Positions 9,945 through 22,100 of a DNA stretch of 64,000 bases are shown piece by piece. The stretch's first letter is position 1. Every line of letters starts with the position of its first letter. This DNA is from Aphelenchoides besseyi (Eukaryota; Nematoda; Chromadorea; Rhabditida; Aphelenchoididae): positions 9,796,001-9,860,000 of the forward strand of contig JAMPIQ010000001.1 of assembly GCA_024699855.1 (NCBI GenBank). The letters are read 5' to 3'. The notes under the pieces are model-generated. The model had not been told where the DNA came from. It ran no database searches and saw nothing but the letters and a program-made list of their open reading frames with translations. A program made the translations under genes and the position numbers.

Positions 9945-11096
9945 CTATTTTGTCGAGGTTTTCGGTTGACGTTTTGGCTACAAAACAACAGAAATTAGAT
10001 CAACGACAAGAACTCACAGCAAGTTTCTTTCTGTTTTTAGTGCCACTTTTAGTCACTTTCTTCTTCTTCTTGCTATCCGAGCGATTTGCCGTATTGGATT
10101 TTCCCGATTTCTTGAGTGTACCCTTGGATTTTGACTTGGACTTTGAGGTTGCAGTTTTCTTTTTTGTGGTCGTCGTTTTGGATTTGCTTGTTCGTTTCTG
10201 AGTGCTTGTTTTTTTCTTAATGTTTGATTCCTTTTTCGTTGACCTAAACTTTTTCAAACAAAATCGAAGACAAAAAGCACCAGCAATAACCAAAAGAAGA
10301 GCACCAACGACTCTAAAGCTTAAGATAAGAAGAAATTGAATTGACATACCCGACAGCACAATAAACGATTCCAATTATAATAGTCGAGTCATCGACCCGT
10401 AAATCGCTTGTGTTCTCTAAGGCCTTCGATTCGACGTAAAGACTCGTATTCTGAAACTGAAGTTTAGCCGCACCATTAGAAGGACTTACAAGGTAGTAGA
10501 TTGCGACAGGAATTGCTTTGACCGCCATCACTGCCACATAAAGCGAATAATTTGGACGAATGCTCGACACTTCGTGGAACTCGACATCGCAATGGATATC
10601 ATAGGGTTCAGCGTCTTTGCTTTTAACTGTGATACCGGCTTGTTGAACTTCGATATAAGTCGGATTTTTGAATTTTTTTTGATCTAAATAGACTCTCCAG
10701 TTTTAAGACAGCAATAATACTTACAGATTTTAAACAACTGCTCTTTCCCACCAAAGAAACCCCAAGTCAAATTAAGATTGCACTGACCAAAATGCAGATT
10801 CATGCTATAAACTAAGTGGTTGTTATCTCAATGTTCGATTACCGCGTATTACTAAGTTTAGCGTAATGGTAAGCAATGACTTTTATTGATACGTACGGAT
10901 TGGGTGACTGTAAGATTCCTGATACATTTCTTTTGCTCACGTTGAACAACCTAAGCACTCTGAAAATACGAATTTGAAGGTGAACATACGTTTTGCCTTT
11001 CAGACTTTGGAAGTGTTGATTAGTCAGATTGAGAGCCGGGTCACAAGAAATGAATGATAAGAACAAAACGCACAGATAAACTTCATAGAGAAACAT
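9945..11096 (-). CDS. Type I membrane protein with Lys/Ser/Thr-rich cytoplasmic tail (unknown family)
   Basis: Exons: 11096-10990, 10959-10843, 10804-10725, 10683-10490, 10456-10350, 10312-10018, 9977-9945, giving 310 aa with consistent phases. The start encodes a signal peptide (MFLYEVYLCVLFLSFISC). The roughly 200-residue ectodomain has several N-glycosylation sequons (NLT, NVS, NTS, NYS) and few cysteines. One membrane span follows (VVGALLLVIAGAFCLRFCL), then a strongly basic tail of about 90 residues built of Lys, Ser and Thr (KSKSKSKGTLKKSGKS, KKKKKVTKSGTK). I do not recognise the family. The domain order suggests a surface receptor or a secretory-pathway protein. One of its introns (10457-10489) is only 33 nt. 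Confidence 0.7.
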
Positions 11097-11251
11097 AGCC
11101 GACACTCAGCTAGAACGGATGAGAAAAAGTGGATGAATGAAAGAAATTTGAATATACATAGATTATTGGGAAGTGAGTGTAACTGACAGCAAAAATTGAT
11201 AATGGGACTTTGTTGGATTTGTTCTCTTATCGCTTGCACTAATCTATAAAT

Positions 11252-11611
11252 TCAAGCAACTTTGTTTGAATTATGAGAAGAATCATCTGTGTTGATCTTT
11301 CTTTGTTTATGAGTCCCGCTCTCTGTGAACAAAACAATCCAAAATTTGTGATCCTGTCCACTGAAGGGCTGAATCGTTTGACGAACCTCAATTGGGGTCA
11401 AATTTAGACGGCAAACGAGTGGACTGGAGTGACTGTGAAGTCTTTCAATTTCCCTTTTAGCGATGAGAAAGCCACTTTCCAGCGATCGGTTCTGCTCGTC
11501 AATCGCTCTCTCCATCTCCGCATTCGACAACATTTGTTGAGCTGCAAAAAGATCGTTTGAGTTGGTGGAGGGCAACTGATGAGTCAAAAGGTGGTCGCTG
11601 AGAGTGTTCAT
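11252..11611 (-). CDS. Hypothetical 119-aa protein
   Basis: A single uninterrupted frame from ATG 11611. It is polar, with an amphipathic helical centre (NAEMERAIDEQNRSLESGF) and no signal peptide or membrane span. It ends 155 bp before the 310-aa membrane protein gene on the same strand, so the two could be co-transcribed. No family was recognised. The length and charge pattern make it more likely real than chance, but an intron near 11545 (after DLFA) cannot be excluded. Confidence 0.4.
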   Translation of the reverse strand: MNTLSDHLLTHQLPSTNSNDLFAAQQMLSNAEMERAIDEQNRSLESGFLIAKREIERLHSHSSPLVCRLNLTPIEVRQTIQPFSGQDHKFWIVLFTESGTHKQRKINTDDSSHNSNKVA

Positions 11612-11765
11612 CCCGTCGCTTCTTCGGATGTTTGAGAGCAGAAATCGAGTCCGATCGGCCTTATTAGCAGGTTATATAGCCTCTCAAAAGGTTAGTAAAC
11701 AACTTCAACAACATAGTCGGAAGTTGAGTCGAAATTTTGGATTGCCTTGCATCTCAGGGCACATA

Positions 11766-12014
11766 TTATCGAAAGAAATCAACAACCTTAATATCTTCAA
11801 TTTGATTCGACAACAGCAATAAACTCCTGTTATCCCAATTAAATGGCATATGTTGTTGAGATAACGTAAACTCGATCATATAAACTTCAATTTTAATGTT
11901 TGCTGGGGATTTGAATCGAAGAATTACAACTTCCGATATTGCTTGTTCGAATTTGTGCACAGCAAGATCTGCACTACGTGTAGCAGCTGTGCAAGCAGAA
12001 CGGTCAAATGTCAT
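11766..12014 (-). CDS. Hypothetical short coding region
   Basis: An 82-codon frame starting at ATG 12014. The first 43 codons (ending SPANIKIE) look protein-like. A possible intron with a GTTTAT donor and an AACAG acceptor would remove the middle. There is no recognisable domain. It is divergent from the aspartic protease at 12268 and could be a first exon of the minus-strand gene that follows. Confidence 0.2.
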   Translation of the reverse strand: MTFDRSACTAATRSADLAVHKFEQAISEVVILRFKSPANIKIEVYMIEFTLSQQHMPFNWDNRSLLLLSNQIEDIKVVDFFR

Positions 12015-12267
12015 GGTCCCTGAGCATCAATACGCGACGAGAACAACGGAAAAGTAACGGTGAACGTGTGTTGACATCGCTCGTCTGTTTACTTCATATC
12101 GAGCACACGCCAATTTCGGAATCTTAATTGTGATCCGTCTGTGCAAACAAATTTGTCGCTCGTTAATTGAATGACGTATTCGGTGGACTTTCTCGATAGT
12201 TCATAAGCCCACAAATCTGAGCGCCAGTATTCTAAACGGATTGGCTTCTCATTAGTCGTGAAGCGAA

Positions 12268-13658
12268 ATGAAATCGTCGTTTATTTTCGCTGTTTTGACA
12301 ACTCAGTTTGCAATCGCTTTGGCCGGTGGGGCGTTGCGAATTAACTTGGAACAAAAAACAATACCAAAGAAATGTAAGTTACCCGATGATCTGCAAACCT
12401 TTTTGTTTTCAGCTAATGGTCTTTTACTCAGCGATATTGTCGGCGCCTCCATGATCAACACGCATGACGTCATCTATCAAGGTGCTTGAGAGCTGAATGC
12501 TTAGTCTTTAACTTCAATTTTAGGGATCGTTACAGTCGACGGACAGAAATTCGCAGTTGTTTTCGACACGGGTTCAGATATCCTTTGGGCAAGTTTTTTT
12601 AGCATCATATCTTTTATTTCCAATCATTAATGTTCGTAAAAAATTGATTTGAATTCAGGTTCCCGGAGCCAATTGTTCGTCAAATGGACCACATGCTACA
12701 GAATGTAAAAACGCCAAGAATCTTTACAATAATCCGAAATTACATTCTTCTGCTAACATCAATTTCCGCATTGATTATGGAAGTGGAAAGGCATCTGGCG
12801 AATGGATTAAGGCGTCTTCTGTTGGAGTGAGTCAAACGAAAAGAACATTTGGATGAAACATCGTCGTTTAGCTTGGAGATCCGGATAACGGCGGTCAAGT
12901 TGTGATTCCAAATGTTGACGTTGGTGTTGCGAATAAGATGGAGTATATTGATAAGGGCGTGTTTGGACTTTCGCTTCAAGGTAAACATCTTTTTTACTGT
13001 ACTTTCTAATCTCGATGCAGAGCCAAATGGTCGCAAGCCAATGTTCATCGAAGCAGTTGAACGAAAGTTGTTTGATGAACCGATTTTCACTGCATTTTTG
13101 AAGAAATGCAATGGAGGTTCCTGCAAAGGAAGTGGCGGAATGATCACTCTGGGCGGCTTCGACAAACAGAACTGCGATCCCGTTCGAAATTGGATTTCGG
13201 TTAGCAACATTGGTCCATTGTGGCAATTCCCGACGACTGCCGTTTATTCGAATAACAAATTGATCAAAGCAGGATATGTGTCTTCGATCGTTGATAGTGG
13301 AACTTCTTACATTGAACTCCCAAAATCGTTGATCAATCCGATCATTCAGAATATTGGAGCCGAGAAGATGGGCGATTACTACGTGGTTCCGTGTGACTCG
13401 CAAGTTATGTTAAAGTTTGAAATTGGCGGAGTGATGTACAAAGTGAATGAAGAGCAATTGATCTTGAATCAAGGCTACGGCACCAAATGCGTGTTGGCGA
13501 TTCGATCTTCCGGAGACGAGATGTTGATCTTAGGAGGTTGGTAATCCTAAGTATTTCGAGTAACGATGCAAAGTTTAGATGCCTTCTTCCGTTCTTATTG
13601 TGTTTCTTTTGATGTTTCGAAACGACGAGTTGGATTTGCAAATCCGAAAGCTCAGTGA
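12268..13658 (+). CDS. Pepsin-family (A1) aspartic protease, secreted
   Basis: Exons: 12268-12373, 12413-12481, 12524-12588, 12659-12826, 12872-12980, 13021-13536, 13579-13658 (370 aa). A signal peptide is followed by a short pro-segment. Both catalytic motifs are present: FDTGSDILWVPG and IVDSGTSYIELP. The flap-side segment RIDYGSGKASGEW and the C-terminal ILGDAFFRSYCVSFD are typical of cathepsin D/pepsin-like enzymes. Nematodes carry many of these for gut digestion or lysosomal turnover. The intron after exon 3 has a GC donor (GCAAGT), placed right after the invariant Trp of the first catalytic motif. Confidence 0.93.
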
Positions 13659-13708
13659 GATGACCGTTGAAGATCAGATAATTATTCCGATTTCCTTTGA
13701 ATTTGCTG

Positions 13709-13714
13709 AATAAA
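13709..13714 (+). terminator. AATAAA poly(A) signal of the aspartic protease gene
   Basis: AATAAA about 50 nt after the stop codon. Confidence 0.6.
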
Positions 13715-14025
13715 TTAATTGCGTGAATTGCTACAAAACTGCTATTGAGAGAATTTGCGTAGTTCGAGTTGCATGGCTTCTGATTACAGGTTTCCATAAC
13801 TATGCTCTTTGCTCTTTTTTCTTGTTGTAAATGATACGAAGGTCGTGTGACCGATTGGAACGTGATTCTGCTTTTAATTGTTTCGTTTCGTTCGAAAAGA
13901 ATGGGCGGGAAAACAAATGACTAGAGGGCGAATGGAAGTTCTTTTTTGCTTTTTGTTGCGAGTTTTTCGGGGGAATGCCTGGCCGTTTCTTTTGATCGAA
14001 TTTTCTTTTAGCTATCGATTGCAGA

Positions 14026-15693
<1,668 letters not shown>

Positions 15694-15922
15694 CATAAAC
15701 GATTTTATTTCAATTTGTTTGCACCTACTGTGTACGAACGCAAAAGGTCTTTTCAACTCTGCAGCGTCTATTTGGAGTGATCGGAGATGAGAGAAAACGT
15801 TTAGGTCTCAAGTCGACCGATTGTTTTGTTGTCTTTGACTCTGCATTCTTTTTGCTCTTCAGTTCAGCCATTTTTGCTGAAAGAGTTTAGTCATCGACTT
15901 TTCGTTCGTCTGCCTCTCCGAA

Positions 15923-17219
15923 ATGTCTGCCACAGTGAACGATATCGAAATTTGTGGAGAGTTTCTCGAGAACTACAAGAGTGAGCATGTATTCTTCGAT
16001 GACCAAACGGTTCCTCGACTCAACGAGTCGCTTGTCGAACAGTCGATCATCCACGCCGACCTGATGATTGGAATCGAGAAATTCGAAGAAACCCCGAAGT
16101 TCGATAATCAACTGCGTGGTATTTTGGAGTATCTTCAAGTTCGTATGAGTGAATCAAGTAAGATCTCGTATCACTCAATTGCATCTAATGTACATTTTCA
16201 GATCTGAAGTTGAGCGAAGCTGCTCACGATGCTGACGTCGTTACACGTCGGAGTATTCTCTCGCGAATCGCCGCAACTCCCTATCAAATCACAACAGACT
16301 ACGATCGCGGTTACTGTCTGGTTGCGTGTAAACTCAACGGAGTCGTCTTTCTGAACGAATTGAAGGTGAAATCGTCGGAATCGGAAGACAAAATAGAAAA
16401 TCCCGAACAAGAACGAATCCGAAAACGACGAGCAGAAAACGCATTTGCTCGCGCTAAATTGGAACAGGGCTTAACGTTGGGCGATGGACAAGTAACTTTG
16501 TGGTTAGAATCCGCGTTCTAATTTATCTGTTTAGAAGAAGCACCCGTTCGATCAAATTCCGTCGACGGAAGCAGCACACAATGTCGTTTCCAAGTTCAAA
16601 ATGTATGGTCCAGACGGTGAGTTGGCACATCGAGTTCTGATCACAAGCACCGCAAATGCTATCGATCGAAGTGAGTTGTAGATTTTCAAGCGCATTATTG
16701 AGTTTCCTGTTTAGATGACGAGTTCGTTCAAATCATCGGAATTCACGTTAATCGTGCACCGAAACCATTGAGAGAACTGCTCGAGAATTATTTGTACGAG
16801 AATCTTCAGCTTCGTTACTATCTTAATGCTTTGTTCTCTGGTCAACGGCGCATCATTGCCGGCGTATATTTGCGTCGTTTCAATCATCTCAAGCAAATCG
16901 TTGACATCGATGCATCAATTCTTCAAGAAAACGCAAAGAATTGGAACATCGAAGAATGTTTGGATTATCTCAACAATCTCCTCTGCAATGTAATTCAACA
17001 AACCTTCTCATCTTATACATAATGATCATTTAGATTCGTATAGTTTTGACGGCAATTCCCGAAGGTTCTTACATCAAATTGGAACGTCAAGCGAAATCGA
17101 TGGCTTTCAATATGAGCAAGGCCGATCCGTCGATTGATCCCCACGTCGATATTCTTGGACAGGAGTTTCGCGAGCGAGTTAGCTTCATGGAAACCAATCA
17201 ATCTTCGCACCTTCCTTAA
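15923..17219 (+). CDS. Conserved-looking intracellular protein, 373 aa, family not recognised
   Basis: Exons: 15923-16157, 16202-16491, 16535-16670, 16715-16989, 17034-17219, all with clean GT/AG junctions and kept frame. The protein is soluble and highly charged, with no signal peptide or membrane span. It begins MSATVNDIEICGEFLEN, has a Lys/Arg/Glu-rich middle (QERIRKRRAENAFARAK), and ends with a mainly helical region containing YLNALFSGQRRIIAGVYLRR. It follows the OAT gene on the same strand at a distance of 229 bp. I could not assign a domain. Confidence 0.75.
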
Positions 17220-17407
17220 ATGCCCTTTTCCTTTCTTAAAGTTTTTCAAAAATGTAAACATTATGTCACAACGGGATTAAATATGAGACCAATTAATGAC
17301 ATGTTTTTATTCTAACTAACGAGTACAAAGAATCTGGCATCAGAACAGTTTTGTACGTTGTAATATCAAAGATTGAAAGAGTGAATGTTTCGAATTGATT
17401 GTTCGAA

Positions 17408-18419
17408 TCAACTGCCTTGTTTCTTGTTGGGATCTTCGGCCTGCTTATTTGGGTCTTCTGGCTGCTTATTTGGATCTTCAGCCTGCTTATTTGGGTCTTC
17501 TGGCTTCTTATTTGGATCTTCGGGCTGCTTACTCGGATCCTCAGGTTTCTTATTTGGATCTTCGGGCTGCTTACTCGGATCCTCAGGTTTCTTATTTGGA
17601 TCTTCGGGCTGCTTACTCGGATCCTCAGGTTTCTTATTTGGATCTTCGGGCTGCTTACTCGGATCCTCAGGTTTCTTATTTGGATCTTCGGGCTTCTTTG
17701 GATCTTCGGGCTTCTTTGGATTCTCTGGCTTCTTGTTTGGATCCTCTTTTTTGGGAGTGGTTGTCTTACATGATTTGGGATTCTTTTTACAGTATTCAAC
17801 ACATTTTGCGTTCTTTTGCTTGTTGGCCTTCGAACATGTTGATTTGAGACACTTTGGCGCAAATTCGGTTTTTGGAGACGTGCATTGTTTTGCCAAAGGT
17901 TTCTGCTTTTCGTTTTGTTGTTTGCCACAGAGATTGCAAGACTTCGCACACATCGCTCGTTTGGCGGTTATTTTAAATTGCTGCGACTCACAAAGACCTT
18001 GGCTTTTCCATTTTGGACACTCCTTCGGATAGCCATCTTTACACAATTTCCCCACCGGTGCACAGTGTCCACAAGAAGCCTAAAGATCCAAAAACTAAAA
18101 CCAAACCGAATATCCATCACTTACCTTGCAGTAGACTTTGAAGATATTAACAAAGGCGGTTTCACTGCACATTGTTTGGAAGCTTTTGCAGTTTAGAGCT
18201 TTGTTAACACAGGCATTGGGGTTTTCTTTAATTGCGCGAAGTGATCGTGGCGATACACGAAATCGAATTCCACCATGTTGATGTCGGTTTCTTCGGTGTC
18301 TACGCCTCGCCTGCAAATTCAATTTATATGTGAGAAGAAACGCTCAAACCTACGGCGTCAGCAATCTCCGTGACAACGAAGATCAGCAGCAATGAAACCA
18401 AGAGAACGGATGGCTTCAT
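17408..18419 (-). CDS. Secreted ShKT-domain protein with PEDPNKK repeats
   Basis: Exons: 18419-18354, 18310-18125, 18079-17408 (307 aa). Exon 1 is a signal peptide (MKPSVLLVSLLLIFVVTEIA). Two six-cysteine ShKT domains follow, with spacing as in NCKSFQTMCSETAFVN...CKASCGHC and CKDGYPKECPKWKSQGLC...CNLCG. A third, looser six-cysteine stretch (QCTSPKTE to PKSC) may be a degenerate copy. The last third is a Pro/Asp/Lys/Glu repeat region. ShKT domains are common in nematode secreted and cuticle-associated proteins; the fold is named after a channel-blocking peptide, but that alone does not imply toxicity. TTTATT at 17306-17311 is a probable poly(A) signal. Confidence 0.85.
17513..17692 (-). repeat. 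42-bp coding minisatellite (14-residue unit, about 4 copies)
   Basis: Near-perfect 42-bp direct repeats encode the unit PEDPNKKPEDPSKQ. Looser 7-residue PEDPNKQ/PEDPKK units flank them on both sides (about 17420-17730). The copies are almost identical in nucleotides, so the array is recent and probably length-variable. Confidence 0.9.
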
Positions 18420-21400
18420 GATTCTCAACGTCTGAATGACGAATAGCACAGCAGTCCGTTCTTTTTATATCCCTTATAGTTATGTTATGGTTTGCCTTCC
18501 TGCAAATTTCTAACTTTGTGGGCGTAGATGTTTCGACACTGCAACTGTTCAATCAAAAGCAACGAAATTTCTTTGTGCTTTTCGACCACTAATTTCTGGG
18601 AATCTTCAAAATCCTCCATTGACGCAATCAAGTCAAAGGCTAAACATTCTCCAAACAAAAGTTCAACATTCGTTGTTCAATTAATTGGCTAACATGAGTT
18701 TGTCTTTGTTGGCTTAGCTGCACGACCTATGCATCGAAGGTGCACAAGTTAATGTGATCATAAGACCAAAACAAAAATGCAAACCGTTTGCCGGCCGTAG
18801 ACTAAATATCGATGTCTAGAATGCACGTAAGAAATTGATTGCAATCACGTGCAAAAACGAAGACAACTTCGAAATGTTCGCACTTCAGAGTCCCGAGAGA
18901 CAAAATGGTCGAGCAATAAAAGCCATCAGATTGATTTGTATTCGAGATAGACGAATAAAACTCTCCTTCTACTAACATCGAATTCACTATATGAACCTAA
19001 TACTCTTTGTTGAAACCCCTAATTGATTCACTTTGAACTCCAAAGGCAAAAATTCACTTCTTCACTGTCATCATTCCTCATTGTCAGTTCGTGTGTTTTC
19101 GCGCCGCTCGAAATAACTCACGAATCTGTTTGAGGATTCCAAAAGCGGCACAACCGAAAGAATCAAAAAATGACACGTCGTCCATTTGTTTGTTCAAAAA
19201 CATTGCATCACGAGTCAAAGGATTGAAAATCGGACGGCCGTCCGATTCCATGAACCCACTTGATGTGCGAAACCAAACCGAAGTTCAGAAGTTCCTTTCA
19301 ATTTCAATGGTTTCAAGGTTACTGCTAAGCAGCCAATAATCTTTGTTGATTGCGCAATGGACTCGGTAAGCAGTCGTAGGACTTTGACAACTTTAATCGC
19401 TGTCTAAGTCGTGATTCATTCGTCCAATGTTTTTGTGTGGTCTACGTTCTCGTTCGATTTTTGAACTTCTCCAGAGAACAGTTTGTGCTTCGCTGCATTC
19501 CGTTAATCCTCCGATGGTTGTCTTCCAGAAAACATTAATTTACGGTCAAATGACGAACATCGTTTGAGTCTTTTCGTCGACATTCTTTTCACATCAACTT
19601 TGTGATTCGAAGTCTCGACCGTCTAATTACGAAGCGGAAGAACTGTTTCCACGTTCTTTTATGCACTCAATTGCTTGCAGTTTTGTTTCTTTTTGTCACT
19701 AAAACAAAGAAACTAATTGGTCGAATGACTCGGATACTCGTTTCCTCAACGTGTCAATTCGTTTCTCTTCCATTTCGCTAATCAGAAGAAGTGAAGGGTG
19801 AAGCTCGAAAACCAATTGAGCTGATGACTTCAAAATACGATGCGCTCAAAAAACGATTCTCGGTCGTTTAAAAAACAAAAGCGAGAATTCGTAGCCGATT
19901 GTTCTCAAGCTCCCGAAGTCCCCAGTGAGATTGTCGCGACTTGGAATCTCGACTGACTGTTCTTTTCCGTGTATTCGAATTGTTCAAACGAGTTGGCACG
20001 TTTCGAAACTTCAATGCTGACAACTCAATTGGCAATACAGTCGATCCAAATCGTCGTTTGATCTCTCGGGATTCATGGTCTCAAGTTCAATTGACGAACA
20101 ACATCCGAACTAATCAAGTTGCTTTCCTTTCGCTCTCTCGAGTTATTTGGCATCCGAATGCGATCGAATGACGGAAACGAGCATCCGCGTCGAGTTCCAT
20201 TTTCATCTTCAAAATCAAATTACCGACTTTGTCTTATGATTCCCGCAGCTTGTTGACTTTCACAGATGATTTTGTAGTTTCATCTGCTTAGTAAATTCGA
20301 TTGTTAAACAGATTGAAACACCAAGAAAATAATCTCTTTTCTCATAATGTTTGGCAGTACGGTAAGTTCGAAAAAAGGTTGCTGTTTCGGTGTTCTATTT
20401 TATGTTCACTTACCAATTGATTGTTTGCCATTCGCTTTTTTCATGAATTTCGAAGCTTAAGAAACGGCGGCCATTGAGTCTTCTAATGACTTTGTTTTCT
20501 CGTATGCATTTGTTATTCTTATTGTTTCTGACTTTTGCACCACGCCTACAATGAAAATAATCCACATATTTTTAGCTTACAATGTATTCAAATGTTAATT
20601 CTCGTCGTCAATCTGAAATGATTTTGGATCCGCAAAAAGGTTTGTGCTTTCCGATTCGATGTCTATTCCTCACCGTTGCATTTCCTTGTATGAAACAAGA
20701 CATCTGTTGTGACATATTGAGTTTTGCAAGAAACCCTTTAGCGATCGACCTGCCGGCTTCCTCGAGCGACATCTGCTTGTGATGCCATTAAACAGCAGAA
20801 CTTGTGATGTTCCGAATCGTTTCCTCACAACCGACTCGGCCCTCAACAAGACCACCGGAGGGCAAAAATTTGATTAAGAGCCGTGAGGCAGAGGAAGGAG
20901 ACGAGCAAAACTTGGGGAGCCCATCTTCCGCGATTCATCAACTCAAGTGGTCTTCCCTTTTGCGTTCTTGGGTCAATTTGAATTCTTTCCGGTTGTTTTG
21001 ATTTCTTGGACAGTCTACACTTTGACGGATGTCAACTGGGATGTTAAGTCGGGAGTTTTGACGTCTGGAGAACTTTTTTGTCGAGCTGTTTTTTGGATAA
21101 ACAAATCAACGAGTTCGAATTCGCCCATTGGCTTTGACTACAAATAAAAATGTCGCTTTCTATTTGTTTTGGTTTGTGCGTAACCCTCTGAATTGTTGAA
21201 CAATCGTCGTCACAAGACGTTTCCATTTCCCCATCACATTTGTAGTTAAACGGCATCAATATGCGTAAACATTCCCTAAACAATCATTCAGACCAATGAT
21301 TGCATTTTTCAATTTACGTTAACCTCTGGCTATTCCTAAGCTCCAATATCCGATAGAAATGTTCTTCAGAAGGTTTGGTATGTTCGTTTGGAATTGAGAC

Positions 21401-22100
21401 GAGCACTCGGTACTTCGAGTCTTTTGTTTTCACTCACCAATAATCACTTTTCTCGGAGGCTTTAGATCCATCGACTTCCACTCGTCATCGATGAACACGA
21501 GCCGAGTACTCCGGTCGTCTTTTTTGTCTTTTACGGTCCAACGCGTCGCAAATCGCTCGAAAAAGTTGGCCGCAGATTTGCGACCCTAAAGAGTCGAACG
21601 AAGTTCGTCAAACACAAAATTTTTAATATTCGACCGTGGCTTTTGAACACAACGTTCGAGATTGTGCGTACAAGTAATCCGAAAACCAACTGAGTGACAT
21701 CGTCCACTCGACTTTCACTTGAAATTCATTTTGTAGCCGATTGAGTTACCTTCTCAAAGAAAGCTTTTGATCCCCGTTTTATCGATGCCATCGATTAGAT
21801 AAGAGCTGAAATTAATTGAATTAGCGTTTTGAACCGAAATTTGTCGACGGAAGTTCACGTCGAAACTTCATTAACTGCGGTTACTTTCGAAGCTGCTGCT
21901 CGAAAATGCATTGGAACAAGAGAAGCGGGAGATGATTTGCGATTCTACTTCTTGACTTTTGCGTCACAACCACGTTGCTTTGAACGATTTTACAAAGCAA
22001 TCTGAAAGTCAAATCGAATCCTTGATTTTTCTGTTTGATTCATAAGCCATTAGTTGTTTGTATACCTACAACGCGGTATTTAGCGTCGCCCGTCGCATCG
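18420..22100. other. Gene-poor interval upstream of the potassium channel
   Basis: About 3.7 kb lies between two divergent gene starts. Only short frames without protein-like character or flanking splice signals were seen. No RNA gene or repeat was identified by eye. It probably holds the regulatory region of the neuronal or muscle channel gene starting at 22101. Confidence 0.5.

Noticed and set aside
17385..18032. Long plus-strand open frames (up to 215 codons) over the ShKT gene
   Set aside because: They are antisense shadows of the PEDPNKK repeats; the minus frame has the signal peptide, cysteine pattern and splice sites.
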